Shown: piece by piece, positions 21,831 through 32,727 of the stretch | Numbering within the stretch: the first letter of the stretch is position 1 | Layout of the letters: every line of letters begins with the position of its first letter | From: Castanea sativa | Taxonomy: Eukaryota; Streptophyta; Magnoliopsida; Fagales; Fagaceae | Length of the DNA stretch: 64,000 bases | Assembly: GCF_040712315.1 (NCBI RefSeq) | Contig: NC_134020.1 | Coordinates: 12,527,751-12,591,750, forward strand | Reading direction: 5' to 3' | Position numbers and translations under genes: made by a program | Notes under the pieces: generated by a model | What the model was told of the DNA's origin: nothing | The model's input: the letters and a program-made list of their open reading frames with translations, nothing else | Databases searched by the model: none

Positions 21831-22357
21831 TGATGAAGCCAAAAATGGTCGTTAGTTGATAACCTTGTTGGAGCCTATGACGAGGTCATGTTCCCTGCAA
21901 AGATGAGAGAGAAAGACACCAGAGTGGAGTTAGCCAACGGTTCTCCAATGATAAAGTCAGTAGAGTTCTCAATATCTCTTAGAGAATAAAAATGTAATTT
22001 TGTATGTTTGAAATTGTGTACCTTTCTTCTGGTGCTTAGTGGCTTATTTATAGCCTTAGTATAGCTATTGGTATCATCATTATGAGTGTAACCGTTGGTG
22101 GCCTCTTAATGGCTCTCTTGGCTGTTTTGAGTAATGTCTGCATGAGCTTAAATGGAGGTGTGATTTGCTCATAATTGGCCTTTATGACCATTGGAGTCCA
22201 CCAGTTACAAAACCATTAATGATTACACCATTAATGCTAAATGGTCTTCTTCTCATATGACGATCTGTGGATGGGATGCTCATCATCTGTTATGATGATC
22301 TTGTAGATGTAATACGTGTCCATTGCTTGGAGGATTCCATAATTTTAGAATTCGTCA
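21831..22357 (-). repeat. element A: 3' LTR
   Basis: The right border TTCGTCA is followed by GTTACCCTTTATTC, on the minus strand GGGTAAC then TGACGAA: a purine tract next to an LTR start, the same arrangement as in element B (25577). The left border is placed at TGATGAAGCC (21831) by analogy with B's TGATGAAGCAC and is uncertain. GTTCTCCAATGATAAAG-type text resembles neighbouring LTRs. Confidence 0.55.
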
Positions 22358-22671
22358 GTTACCCTTTATTCATTTGTCAGTCTTTTGGACGGCTGTAGGA
22401 ATATTAACGGTTTGTATCTCATATGATGAGGATTTCCCTCTTTTGATGTCATTCACATTGGATGAAATGCGCTTTATATTACACATCTGGTCGTGGCTAC
22501 ATGTTTTTCGATTGGTTGGACGTGTGAGGGCCGAGTCTTGGTTTTCCTTCGTTGATTTCACGTTTTTTCTTAAAAAACCATCCATCTCCCTTTTTCATTT
22601 TTCCTTCTTCAAGTTTTTAAGCTTACTTTCTCTGTGTCTCTTGGTGAGTTTTCTCTTTCCTCCCTTGATTC

Positions 22672-24746
22672 ATGGTTGATTATACTACCATTAGGTTAGA
22701 ATCCCCCTCTGTGTCCTTTTTCTTTGCTAGGCTATGGGTTTTTCTTAAGTACTCAGGTGGTCAGCGTCCCTAAATGGGTTTGTTTATGGTTCAAGACTGT
22801 GCCTTTAGGCCGGTCTTGCTTGAACTTTACCCTTTGATTCGCCATTCTTTGATTCAATACCATTTGGCGAGTAAGATGGTCAAGGAGAGGGTTGCAAGTT
22901 TCGAGGTGAGGTTGGGCTAGCTAGGTGTGGGGTTGTCGTCTGGTGATGACCCTGTGGGTATGGAGGTAGACAAGATGATGTCTAAACCATCTACATCTTC
23001 TTCATCCAAACCATTTCAAGCTCTGATCAAGGGGTGTGTCTTGGAGGGAAACCACCTAAAAATTTTTAGGAAAGGCTTCCGATTCCCTGCTGAGACGAAG
23101 ATACATCTTTCTCATCCAGGTGAAAAGGCATGTGCCTTTGCTCACAGCCATGTGTGTTTCTACGAGGTAGATTTTCTTTGTGGTATTCTTTTTCCAATTC
23201 ACCCCTTTATTCATGAGTTGCTTTATCACTTCAAGATTGCCTCGATTAGCTTATCCTAAATGCATGGCGGACGGTCGTGAGCGTTATGTCGATCTAATGT
23301 TTGTCCATGAGGATAGTATGGTTAGTCTGAATAAGTTCTTGTATCTTTATTATTTAAAGCCTTCAACCCACCATGGGTATTTTGAACTTCATCCTTGGGA
23401 TAGGAATTCTAGGGTGGTCTGTTGCCTCCCTTCTTCTTTTCGAGACTAGAAGTCTAGGTACTTATTCATCTATAGAAAGGAATGGGAAACCGCTTTGACG
23501 AAGTTTGGGGTGAGGAGCCCCCATTGCCATGTACGTGAGAGGTTCCCACACTTGGTGTGTTTTCCCTTCTTTTGGTTCTCTTCATTGTTTGAGTATTAGC
23601 TCATCCTAACCCTCTTATTTTTGTAGTGAAAGCTTGTCGAAGATTGGGCATTTGATATTAGGAGCAGGTTCAAGCTGCTTTGGACTTCTCTCTTGGTATC
23701 GAGGATTTTGACAAGCTTGTGAATCCTCGGTCTTTATACGACCATTTTTTAGGACCTGAACCTTTAGCCTACATCCATAGATTGCTTCTTAAGGCAGAGA
23801 GGAGTAACTTTTCGGATTTATAGCCTTACTTCGTCATTTCCATATGAACGACCTATTTTGTTTTGTAGCAATGGCCACTTGCTTCAACTAGGATAGGCAT
23901 GCTCGTGCCAAGTAGAAGAAGAATCAGCCTTTGTTGAAGATTTCATCACCTCCCTTGAAGAAGTAGAAGTTTGGGGCTAGAGGAGGCATCGTCATATCTA
24001 GCCTTGTTTGTACCCCTTTACCATCCTCTCCTGCGATGTTAATTGAAGAGTTGCCTTCTTTTCCTTAAACCCAAAAAAGAAAGGATAAGAAGGGTGAGAG
24101 CATTTGGACAAACCCTGCCACATCCCTTGGATGGTCTCACAATGTCATCTCTGATGACGAGCTTAAAGCTTTATCTTTTGTTCCTTCTCACGAGCTCGTT
24201 AGTCGTCATGTTCATAAGCTTGTACTTGTGAGTTTTCCTCAAATAGTTTCTTCTCTTACATACGTATTTGTTTGTCATTACATATATTTACTTTCTTTCG
24301 GTCCTGGGAGAATCATTGCGCCTAACCACTGACTATCTCTTGATGGAGGAGAAAGTCGAGATGTTCAATTCGAGGGCAGAGGCAGTTGAGGCCGAGAGCT
24401 CGAGGCTAAGGAAGGACCTAATTGAAGCAATGGGCCAGATGAACGAAGCTAAGACCCAATTGAAGGAAGTTTTTGAATAGCTAAGGATTAAGAAAATGCT
24501 CGTCATTCAAAAAGATGAGCAAATTTAGTCAGCAATGCTAAAGATTGGCGATGAGCGTGAGAAGGTTGTGGTGGACGATAAAGCACCACTCTACAGCCAT
24601 CGACTACTCTGACCTAGACTTCGAGGCCATTGACAAGGAGATGATGGATAATGAAAGATCTAGGGCTAATAAGCAAGCTAAGGCAGAAGAGGGGATGAAG
24701 GAGAAGGCCTTATGGATGCACTAGTTGATCCCCCTATTAATCCTAC
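22672..24746 (+). pseudogene. element A: antisense Transposase_28-like gene, interrupted by element B
   Basis: Plus strand, opposite to pol orientation. Exon-like pieces start at ATG 22672. The core has CAFAHSHVCFYEVDFLCGIL and FPIHPFIHELLYHFKIA (23100-23250), then a stretch with VDLMFVHEDSMVSLNKFLYL and YLFIYRKEWETA, the layout of the putative gypsy-type transposon domain (Pfam Transposase_28). The C-terminal half is a coiled coil (AEAVEAESSRLRKDLIEAMG, near 24370) and then DYSDLDFEAIDKEM. The frame ending in DALVDPPINPT runs into the border of B at 24746; beyond B it continues in frame to a TAA at 30026-30028. Internal stops and frameshifts break the rest. Function in the plant is unknown. 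Confidence 0.72.
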
Positions 24747-25577
24747 TGATGAAGCACAATTTCACCTTCTAAGTATGTTCCTCATCAATATGATGGACGA
24801 CCTAGAGCTCGTTAGTATGATGGACGACCTGGAGTTTGTTGGTATGTACCTCGTCAGTACGATGGACGACCTGGAGATCTACCAAAGAAAGCACTAAGCT
24901 GATAATGACATCGGTTTGGGGCTTGCCAAGGACCCTTCGATACTTAAGTTAGCTTAAACTCTTTAGAAATCTGTAATCTGTAGAGTAATTTGTGTGTGTG
25001 TGTGTGTACCACATGCCCCACATACTTGTCTCTCGTGGCTTTATATAACGTTTGTGTGAGTAAATGCTCAATCTACTAGCCTCTCTAACGTTGTACCACA
25101 GCTGGAGGATTTATGGCCTAATAATGACCATTTATCCTCAGCCCTTTAACGTTTGTAATGGCTATTAAATGCACATAATTGGACGGCAGTAACGGCTCTG
25201 TGCTCATTTATCATTTGGACATTGAATGCTTTCTGGAACTAATGCGTTTACGCTTGTCCATACTTTTACTCATCATTAACATGGACGGTTTGCAATATGG
25301 ACGAGCATTTTATCACTATTTATCAGTTATGGTTGATCTAGAGGCTTAAATGCTCATTTAATAGTCATCCCCATTCAACGTTCTGTAACGGCTATGTAAT
25401 GGTCAACTTGAGATGGTTGTAACAGCTGTGAGTTGGTAGTTAGAAAGGTTGTACGTCCGTTACACTTGTGCCATGTATATCTGAGCATTAATGTGTGCTT
25501 ATAATTGTCCTTAGTAATGACGGTCATCCTTAGTAATGATGGTCACTTTATTGACGATCATTTTACACTACTCGTCA
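24747..25577 (-). repeat. element B: 3' LTR (831 bp)
   Basis: Plus-strand ends TGATGAAGCAC...CTACTCGTCA. To its right, the minus strand reads TAAAGGGGGCAAC, the polypurine tract. It contains three copies of a GATGGACGACCTGGAG motif (24790-24880) and a (GT)n run near 24990. Longer than the 5' LTR because the latter lost about 440 bp. Confidence 0.88.
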
Positions 25578-25815
25578 GTTGCCCCCTTTATTCCTTTGTT
25601 TAGACGAACATAGGAATATGAAAGGTTTTTGGCAGTTCAATCTCCCCTTCATGTCTTGATATTCTCATTCTATCACATTTAATGCGAGGCGACTTTCTCG
25701 TCAGGTGACTGACACGTGCCTTCTCTTCATTGGTTATGCGTGCGAAGTTTTCTTGAGCTTTCCGTGTGCCTTGATTTTTTTTTTTCTTTTTAGAAAAATT
25801 GCTCGTCAGATTTTA
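25578..25815 (-). promoter_or_regulatory. element B: polypurine tract and 3' untranslated sequence
   Basis: The minus-strand tract AAAGGGGGCAAC (25589-25578) directly precedes the LTR start and would prime plus-strand DNA synthesis. The rest, up to the minisatellite, has no coding potential; a T-run lies at 25775-25790. Confidence 0.65.
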
Positions 25816-25993
25816 ACCATGCGAATTTAATCATATGACTTACTCTCACTTTGAGAATTTGATTGTCATTATGATTGTGCTCGTTGATTTTCAACCATGC
25901 AAATTTAATCATATGACTTACTCTCGCTTTGAGAATTTGATCGTCATTATGATTGTGTTCATAGGTTTTTAACCATACGAAGTTAATCATATG
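25816..25993. repeat. 78-bp minisatellite of element B, left part
   Basis: CATATGACTTACTCTC recurs at 25832 and 25910, and the next CATATG at 25988 is cut by the solo LTR: exactly 78 bp each. As 78 is a multiple of three, the minus strand stays open and gives a false protein repeating MIKFAWLK and NHND. The array resumes at 27094. Confidence 0.9.
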
Positions 25994-27093
25994 TGTTAGG
26001 ACATATGTGAATCATGTTAGGAACATATGTCATCATGTTAGGAACATATGTCATCATGTTAGGAACATATGTCATCATGTTAGGAACATATGTCATCATG
26101 TATTGGCTTATCTTTTAACAAAACACACTTTACTTGTAATTGGGTAGATCTAAAATGTGTTTAATGCTTTAAGGAACAAGGTTTCAAGTTCAAGTGTTAA
26201 AGCCATGCAAGTTTGTCCAAGAAACAAGTGATGAAGTATTGGATTTTAAATCTTGACAGCTAGTATCTATCAAGGTTTAAAAATATGTCTAAGCCCAAAG
26301 CTCGACAGCTACTCAATAGATAGGGTATCTATTGAGAATTATGAAAATCAGATTTTCAGTTCTAATTTCATTCCAATCCGTGAGTATGTGTTTGGGCTTT
26401 TTTTTCTCACAACCATAAACATATATAAGAATTATTTTGAGGGTTGTCACAGTGAGCACAGTTGCACGAGTGTGAAGCAAAGAGTTGTTCATGCAAATTG
26501 TGATCAAAAGCCTAGTTTTCCCTAGTTCTTTTTCTTGAAGAAGCTGTTGTGTTTGTACAACGTAGGGTTTTGTGACCAAGAAATTTCGTGATCTTCATCA
26601 TGTGATGAACTGAAGAACTTTGTAGCCAACATCCATCTCAAGTTGGTGATTAAGTCGCGTACTGGGATCTGCGCATTTATTGGTTAGTCACGTACTTGGA
26701 TCTGCACATCTATTGGTTAGTCACATACTAGGAGTTGTACATTAAAAGGAGAGATTGTCACTATAGAACAAGTCCAATTGGGTATTAGGGTAAGGGTTCA
26801 ACTGTAGGTTGTTATAAAGTATTGGGATTCCTTTACTTGTAACCGCTTGTTGTGATAATAGTGAATTCTCGGGAATGGTGACCTTAAAATCACCCGGTGG
26901 GGTTTTTGCCTTGGAGGTTTTCCCCATTCGAAAACAAATCACCTTGTCAACTTTATTTTCCACTGCATTTTTATTTTAGTTGGTGATTTGTTTGTGCTGC
27001 CACGTACATTGCATGTTAATTTGATTAATTAATAAACTTGGCTAATTAATCAATTAATTCATCACAAGGGGTCAATACATTCTTGGCCTATCA
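25994..27093 (+). mobile_element. Copia solo LTR inside B's minisatellite
   Basis: TGTTAGGACATATG...GGCCTATCA, 1100 bp, flanked by ATATG on both sides (25989-25993, 27094-27098), and inserted mid-unit in the 78-bp array. Close relative of solo LTR H (52391-53410, opposite strand) and more distantly of Copia E's LTR. It holds its own 21-bp tandem repeat (CATCATGTTAGGAACATATG type, four to five copies, about 26010-26100). TATCTATCAAGG motifs occur near 26265. Confidence 0.92.
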
Positions 27094-27390
27094 ATATGAC
27101 TTACTCTCACTTTGAGAATTTGATCATCATTATGATTGTGTTCGTCGATTTTTAACCATGCAAAGTTGATCATATGACTTACTCTCGTTTTGAGAATTTG
27201 ATCGTCATTAAGATTGTGTTTGTCGGTTTTTAACCATGAGAATTTAATCATATGACTTACTCTCACTTTGACAATTTGATTGTCATTATGATTGTACTTT
27301 TCAGTTTTTAACCATGCAAATTTAATCATATGACTTACTCTCGCTTTGAGAATTTGATCGTCATTATGATTGTACTCGTCCAAATTGAAC
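27094..27390. repeat. 78-bp minisatellite of element B, right part
   Basis: About four further copies of the 78-bp unit after the solo LTR, with ACTTACTCTC and GAGAATTTGATCGTCATTAT in each. Non-coding despite the open minus-strand frame. Confidence 0.9.
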
Positions 27391-28500
27391 CTTATGTGAC
27401 GATTTTACTCTTATTGAGATTTTTATCGTCTACTTGGTTTTACTTGTTGGACTTTCAATGACATGATTTCTTTTCGAATTTTTTTTTTTGTATGGTAAAT
27501 AATACTTTCAGATCTTTGAAGAGAACAACATTTATTCATGTGGGGAAAAATGCCCCTTATTCATTCTTGCTTAGAAAATAGTTTAATGAAAGAAAATTGA
27601 AAATGTCATCTAACTAGTAATAATACCTCTTAAAGCACTATACATTCCATGGACGAGGTAACTGTTTGTCGTTGAGTGATTCAAGGTAACAAGTTCCTGT
27701 TTTGGAATACTTGTCAATCTTATATAAGCCTACGTATTTTCGTTGTTATTCTTTTGACTAGGGGAACGATCCTTCTTCTCCTTCTTTTTGTGTTGGAGCT
27801 TGTCGATTTCTTCATGTGGGGGAAGAATGCCCCCTTATTCATTCCTGCTTAGAAAATAGTTTAATGAAAGAAAATTGAAAACGTTATCTAACTAGTGATA
27901 ATACCTCTTAAAGCGCTATACATTCCATTGACGAGGTAACTGTTTGCCATTGAGTGATTCGAGGTAACAAGTTCCTCTTCTGGAATACTTGTCAGTGTTA
28001 TATAAGAGCACTTGCAGCAGTGGAGCTAAATAGCTATATAGCTATTTTAGATCCACCAAAACACCGAAAAGAAGCATGCAGCAGTGGAGCTAAATCTATA
28101 TTTTTTTAGCTCATTGCTACAGTGCACATCTATATATAGATGTGCACTGTTCATGAGAGCTAAAAAAAATTAATTTTTTATTTTGTGTTCACATTACCTT
28201 TTTTATTGTGGTGTTTTTATTGTAGTGAGATGTATTATTTTATTGTGGTAGATATATTATTTTATTGTGATGTTTATATTATTTTATTGTGTTGAAAGCT
28301 AAAATAGATCCACTGCTGCAGTATGTGTGTAGGTAAAATAGATAAAGTAACTTTTAGTGGAGCTAAATTGCTAAATTTTTAGCTCCGCTGTTGTGGATGC
28401 TCTAAGCCTGCATATTTTCGTTGTCATTCTTTTGACTGGGGGAACGATCCTTTTTCTCCTTTTTGTGTTGGAGCTCATCGATTTCTTCCATCCTTCGCTT
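27391..28500 (-). pseudogene. element B: duplicated remnant of the integrase C-terminus
   Basis: Two tandem copies of about 280 bp of host element sequence, 27535-27812 and 27813-28490 (the second contains the MITE). On the minus strand the copies can be read as KTGTCYLESLNDKQLPRPWN-like text, the usual end of Gypsy integrase. Everything between this tail and gag is missing. The first copy shows the empty MITE site. Confidence 0.6.
28006..28402. mobile_element. Harbinger/Tourist-like MITE (397 bp)
   Basis: Terminal inverted repeats GAGCACTTGCAGCAGTGGAG and, from the other end, GAGCATCCACAACAGCGGAG. TAA flanks both ends (28003-28005, 28403-28405), the 3-bp duplication of PIF/Harbinger elements. 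The tandem copy at about 27725-27745 has the intact empty site TTATATAAGCC, which confirms the borders. AT-rich interior without coding capacity. Confidence 0.88.
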
Positions 28501-28653
28501 GCCATCTACTCCATTCTCCATTAATGCATCCTCTCTGTTCATGTACTTCTGGGCTTAGAATAGGAGGTCTGTCATTGTAGTTGGCAGAGTCTTCCCTAGA
28601 GAGAAGGTTGTTCAACAGAAGGTTGTCATTGTAGTTGGCGGAGTCTTCTGGGC
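28501..28653. repeat. short duplication at the gag 3' end
   Basis: TCATTGTAGTTGGC, GAGTCTTC and CTTCTGGGCTTAGAA occur twice between 28552 and 28665, a local duplication at the broken end of gag. Confidence 0.55.
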
Positions 28654-29337
28654 TTAGAACAGGAGGTCAGGATTGTTCAACCTTGCTTGGAAGGTTGTCA
28701 TTATCACCTTATCATTTACCTCATCAATTTCTAACATTGCTTTGTTGAAGTGTTTTACATACTCTTTCAGGGTTTCCTCTTCCTGTTGCTTCACAGTTAG
28801 CAGGTGTGAGGTGGGCCTCTTATGGCATTGGCCCCTAATGAAATGGTGGAAAAAAGAGTCGATTAGCTGCTCAAAGTTCGCGATAGATGTTACGAGCAGC
28901 TTGCTAAACCACACCCTTGCTGCTCCTCTGAGGGTTGCTGGGAATGATCTGGAAATTACCTCGTATGGGGTCTGCTGAAGGTTTAATATTTTCATGAATG
29001 CCCCTATGTGATCTAGGGGATTGTTAGTGTCATCGTAAGCCTCCAGCTGTGGGAGACAAAATTTGGGAGGCAAAGGGCACTCCAAAATGCCGGGAATGAA
29101 GGGTGAGTCTGTCCTCTTGATCATGCCATCAAGATTTATCGCTGTCTTTCCCTTCATGGCGTTTTTGACTTCGTCTAACTCCTTCCTCATGTTTTTCATC
29201 ATCTGAACATTGCCATGAGTCGACTGTGAGGTGTGCTTAGAAGTTTCTCTTTTGCTATTTCCTGGACTATAGGCTTCGTCATCATTGTCATTGTGATTAC
29301 GCCATGAATGTGACATATTTGTGCCCTTTGAACGCAT
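28654..29337 (-). CDS. gag: element B: Gypsy gag (partial)
   Basis: Minus strand, 227 codons. The N-terminal part is hydrophilic and Ser/Asn-rich. From about residue 85, FIPGILECPLPPKF, LEAYDDTNNPLDHIGAFM, LRGAARVWFSKLL and LKEYVKHFNKAMLEID mark the retrotransposon gag core (Retrotrans_gag family), the particle-forming protein. The end after about residue 225 is lost, and no zinc knuckle is present. It starts about 190 bp from the primer-binding site, as expected for Tat-type elements. The start codon is simply the first ATG; upstream sequence to 29500 stays partly open. Confidence 0.88.
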   Translation of the reverse strand: MRSKGTNMSHSWRNHNDNDDEAYSPGNSKRETSKHTSQSTHGNVQMMKNMRKELDEVKNAMKGKTAINLDGMIKRTDSPFIPGILECPLPPKFCLPQLEAYDDTNNPLDHIGAFMKILNLQQTPYEVISRSFPATLRGAARVWFSKLLVTSIANFEQLIDSFFHHFIRGQCHKRPTSHLLTVKQQEEETLKEYVKHFNKAMLEIDEVNDKVIMTTFQARLNNPDLLF

Positions 29338-29507
29338 TCTCTACTTCAAGTCTTCATTTTGTTTCTTCAATTCTTGCACATTGGCTATTAGTGCTTGGAT
29401 TTGCTAAGCCATCACCACTGGGTTCGGTGGCGCAGTTGTGGTAGAGTCCATCAGTTCTAAGGAATTTAGTTAGTAGAGAATTCAATGGCTTATTGATTGA
29501 TAGCCTG

Positions 29508-29531
29508 TCGTTCCCATAGACGGCACCAAAT
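29508..29531 (-). promoter_or_regulatory. element B: primer-binding site
   Basis: On the minus strand, TGGTGCCGTCTATGGGAAC starts at 29528, three bases after the end of the 5' LTR. This is where a tRNA primes minus-strand cDNA. The LTR's last bases are TTCATCG rather than TTCATCA, one substitution. Confidence 0.8.
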
Positions 29532-29992
29532 CGATGAAGCACGATTTCACCTCGTCAGTATGATGGACAACCTGGAGCATGTCAGTATGTACCTCATCAG
29601 TACGATGGATGACCTGGAGTTCGTCAGTGTGTACCTCATTAGTAAGATGGACGACCTGGAGATCCTGGAGGCTTAAATGTTCATTTAATAGCCATCCCCA
29701 TTCAATGTTCTGTAACGGCTGTGTAATGGTCAGCTTGAGATGTTGTAACAGCTGTGAACTGGTGGCTAGAAAGGCTGTACGTCCATTACACTTGTGCCAT
29801 TTAACTGAGAAATTTATATCTGAGCATTAATGTATGCTTACGATCATCCTTAGTAATGATAGTTGTCCTTAGTAATGATGGTTGTCCTTAGTAATGACGA
29901 TCGCCTTTAGTCATGATGGTCGTCCTTGGTAATGACGGTCGTCCTTAGTAATGACGGTCACTTTATGTATGATCATTTTACACTACTTGTCA
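29532..29992 (-). repeat. element B: 5' LTR with internal deletion (461 bp)
   Basis: Same ends as 24747-25577, but the segment between GGAGATC and GGAGGCTTAAATG is missing (about 440 bp); the 3' LTR has GATCT at both break positions. In exchange, an 18-bp unit of the CCTTAGTAATGACGGT type is expanded to about six copies (29844-29965) against about three in the 3' LTR. Confidence 0.85.
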
Positions 29993-29997
29993 CCTAC

Positions 29998-30769
29998 CAT
30001 CGATCTTGTTGTTGATCTTGCTATTTAAACTTTATTTCATTTTTCTTTACTTTGGGTTGCCCTTGTTTTTGGGCTGGTTCTAATCCATGTCTTGACAAGT
30101 GTTTTTAGAACAATTTCTTTTTTATATATGTTTTTATGAACAATTTGGAGCTTTGCATGCTTTTGATAACTAGGAAGACCTTTGGGTTTTGTCAATATTG
30201 TTGTTATTGCATGCTTGTCAGTTTTTATACTTGTAAGTTTAATCATGTGTCTCACCCTCGCTTTGCGGATTAGATCGTCAACATGATTTTACTCCTTGGT
30301 TTTAATCTTGTGAATTTGATCATATGACATATTCTTGCTTTGAGGATTTTTCATCGTCAACATGATCTTACTTGTTGATTTTAACCTTGTGGATTTGATC
30401 ACATGACTTTTACTCTTGTGATGAAAATTTGACCGTTGATATGAGTTAATCAGTTGCTTTTTAACCTTGTGAATTTTGATGACAAGACTTATTCTTGCTT
30501 TGTGAATTTAATTGTCATTATGACTTGATCGATTGGTTTTTAACCTTTAGCCATATGACTTGTTCTCGCTTTGAGAATCTGGTCATCATTATAATTGTGT
30601 TTATTGGTTTTTAACCTTTTGAATTTAATCATATGAATTACTCTTGCTTTAAGAATTTGATTTTCATTGTGATTGTACTCATTTGAAATTAACCTTATGC
30701 AACGACTTTTGTCCTTTGTTAAGGATTTTTATCATCTACATGGTTGTACTCATTTGGATTTTGATGAAT
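29998..30769. repeat. element A: end of antisense gene and diverged 78-bp-type array
   Basis: From 29998 the sequence of A resumes and A's antisense frame ends at 30026-30028. From about 30235 to 30700 the text GTGAATTTGATCATATGAC, TTGCTTTGAGGATTT and ATCGTCAACATGAT recurs with drift, a degenerate relative of B's 78-bp array. No gene. Confidence 0.65.
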
Positions 30770-31047
30770 GTCTTGAGGTGTTCTACATTCCATGGATGAA
30801 CCAAGCCACCCACAATGCCTTGGTAAAAAATCTAAGTCGTTCTATCTACAGGGGGAAGGGACAAATCAACCAAGCCACTAGTAAGTGCCTTGGTAAAAAA
30901 TCTAAGTTTTCCTATCTACGAGGTGGACAGAAGAACCAAGACATCCATGAGTGCGTTCATAAAAAATCTAAGTCTTCCTACCTACAGGGTAGACAGATGA
31001 ACCAAGCCACCCACAAGTGCCTTGATAAAATATCTAAGTCATCCTAC
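30770..31047. repeat. 69-bp minisatellite of element A
   Basis: AACCAAGCCAC, TGCCTTG and AAAAATCTAAGT recur every 69 bp or so, about four copies, keeping a plus-strand frame open (23-residue repeat with NQATHKCL). CCTAC at 31043-31047 precedes element C's LTR. The open frame is a by-product of the period. Confidence 0.8.
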
Positions 31048-32711
31048 TGTGGACACAACGGAGGAGTTGCCACCTAATTTTTGCAATGGCCTAGAAATCA
31101 TGAATATAGCGTCTTTTCGAGAAAGGACCATTGATCTTACTACTAGAGATATAGGTTCAGAGTTTAAGTACATTCTTGGGAAGGTGTTAGGCACCCAAGA
31201 CCGCCCAACCCTAAGGTTGGCCTCCAACCATTTTGTCTTGTGTCTCAACCTTGATAAAATCATGTTCAACACTTATGTCCTAAACTCACACACACACTAG
31301 CATACATCTAAGCATACAACATGGAATCATCATCCCAAAACACATACATATCCATCCATAAAGCATAAGAAACCATACCACACATATACAGCCCTAGCAT
31401 TCATATAACATGTGAAAACCCTATTATGTCATATATAAGGCAGCAACTTAATCATAGCAGCAAGTACATCATTTATCAATAAAGCACAGAACGCAACACA
31501 ACAATACATGTACATGTTCATCAAGAAAAACAACACATCTACATGTGAATGGGAATGTATGACTTACCTTTACTCACCTTGCAGCAACTTAGCACCTGTG
31601 GCATCATGCATGGGCATGTGAATGAATGATCATGGCATTGAAACAAAGAAAATTCAAAATAAACCCTAATTCTAACATGTGAGACAAAACAAACAATTAA
31701 ACATGTGAAACATAGACATTGAAAGCATAAAGCAATGGGAAAAGAAGCTAAACAAACAAACATGTGAAAGCATAAACAAAATAAACAAAATAAAAATTAA
31801 GGTTTCTGGGCAGCGGCCTACACACACAAGAACAAGCTTGCGTGCCCATAATCAAGCTTGCGTGCACAGGCAAGATTATTCATACGCAAGTTCTTGCCCA
31901 AAAGATCCTAAAAGCACAACCGAGCTTAAAACACTAAATCTAACACCCTAACATGCATTTTAAACAAATAAAAATGTAAACCTAGACTAGAAAAGCATAT
32001 CAAAATATGTTATAACAAGAAAACAAGACAAACAGGAGAATTAAAAGCATAAAAAGAAAAGAAAACAAAAAAGCAAAAGTTTGAAATAATACCTCAGAGA
32101 AAAGCTCTTTAAGCTTGATTTTGACTGTTCTCCTAAGTCAAATCTATTCATAAACCAATAAGAAAGTGATTAGTAATGTTAAACTAAAATGATTGGGTCC
32201 AAAAATGGTCTCAATCAAATAAAATTGACTTGAGGGTGTTTTGTGAAAAACTCCCTTTTGATTCACTATTTTCTAGTGAATCTTGTATTTTTCCAATGGG
32301 ATTTTTGTGTGTTTTGAAAATATATCACGTAAGGCTTTATATAGTGGAAAAAATGGGGTTTGGAACGGTTCCCAAATGAAGTGGGATTCATTCCAAACCT
32401 CATCCATTATGGCAAAAAAATTGTCTTTTTATGTCTTTGAAACCCTAACTGCGTACGCAGGAGTGTGCCGGCGTATGTACGCTTTGGCCTATGTATGTAG
32501 GCTACTATCGTAGGTGGGTCAAGAGCCACTTTGGTTATTTTATTTTCAAAAATAGAGTTTTGCTCATTTAAAAGGTTATATTTTCCATTTTAACACTCCT
32601 CAATTCAATTTGATATTTGATTGGGCTCTAAATGACCTTGGGCTTTAGAGTTTGGTCATCGTTGGGGAACGGGGGCCCAAGTAGTAAGGAGTAAAAAATG
32701 TGGTGTTTACA
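31048..32711 (-). repeat. element C: 3' LTR (1664 bp)
   Basis: On the minus strand it starts TGTAAACACCACATTTTT at 32711 and ends GTGTCCACA at 31048. It is preceded by a purine tract (next entry) and is the inverted partner of solo LTR K. It contains several TGCGTACGC-like motifs. The short plus-strand frames inside it are not genes. Confidence 0.87.
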
Positions 32712-32727
32712 TATGCCCCACTTTTGA
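32712..32727 (-). promoter_or_regulatory. element C: polypurine tract
   Basis: On the minus strand AAAAGTGGGGCATA directly precedes the LTR start TGTAAACACC. It marks this LTR as the 3' LTR of a minus-strand element. Confidence 0.8.

Larger units (their letters stand above)
24747..29992 (-). mobile_element. element B: gag-only Gypsy (Tat-type) deletion derivative
   Basis: CCTAC flanks the element exactly (24742-24746, 29993-29997). Minus order: 5' LTR (29992-29532), primer-binding site, gag, remnant integrase tail (duplicated), 78-bp minisatellite, purine tract, 3' LTR (25577-24747). Protease, RT, RNase H and most of integrase are gone, so it depended on helpers or died by deletion. It lies in the 3' end of A's antisense gene and carries a Copia solo LTR and a MITE. 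Confidence 0.88.

Noticed and set aside
26010..26100. Regular 21-bp repeats resembling a CRISPR array
   Set aside because: The units are directly adjacent with no spacers and lie inside a Copia LTR of a plant genome.
25790..27383. Minus-strand proteins with repeats of MIKFAWLK and NHNDDQILK
   Set aside because: They are translations of the 78-bp minisatellite; 78 is a multiple of three, so the frame stays open by chance.
30673..31077. 134-codon plus-strand frame with a 23-residue repeat
   Set aside because: It follows the 69-bp tandem array and has no domain outside it.
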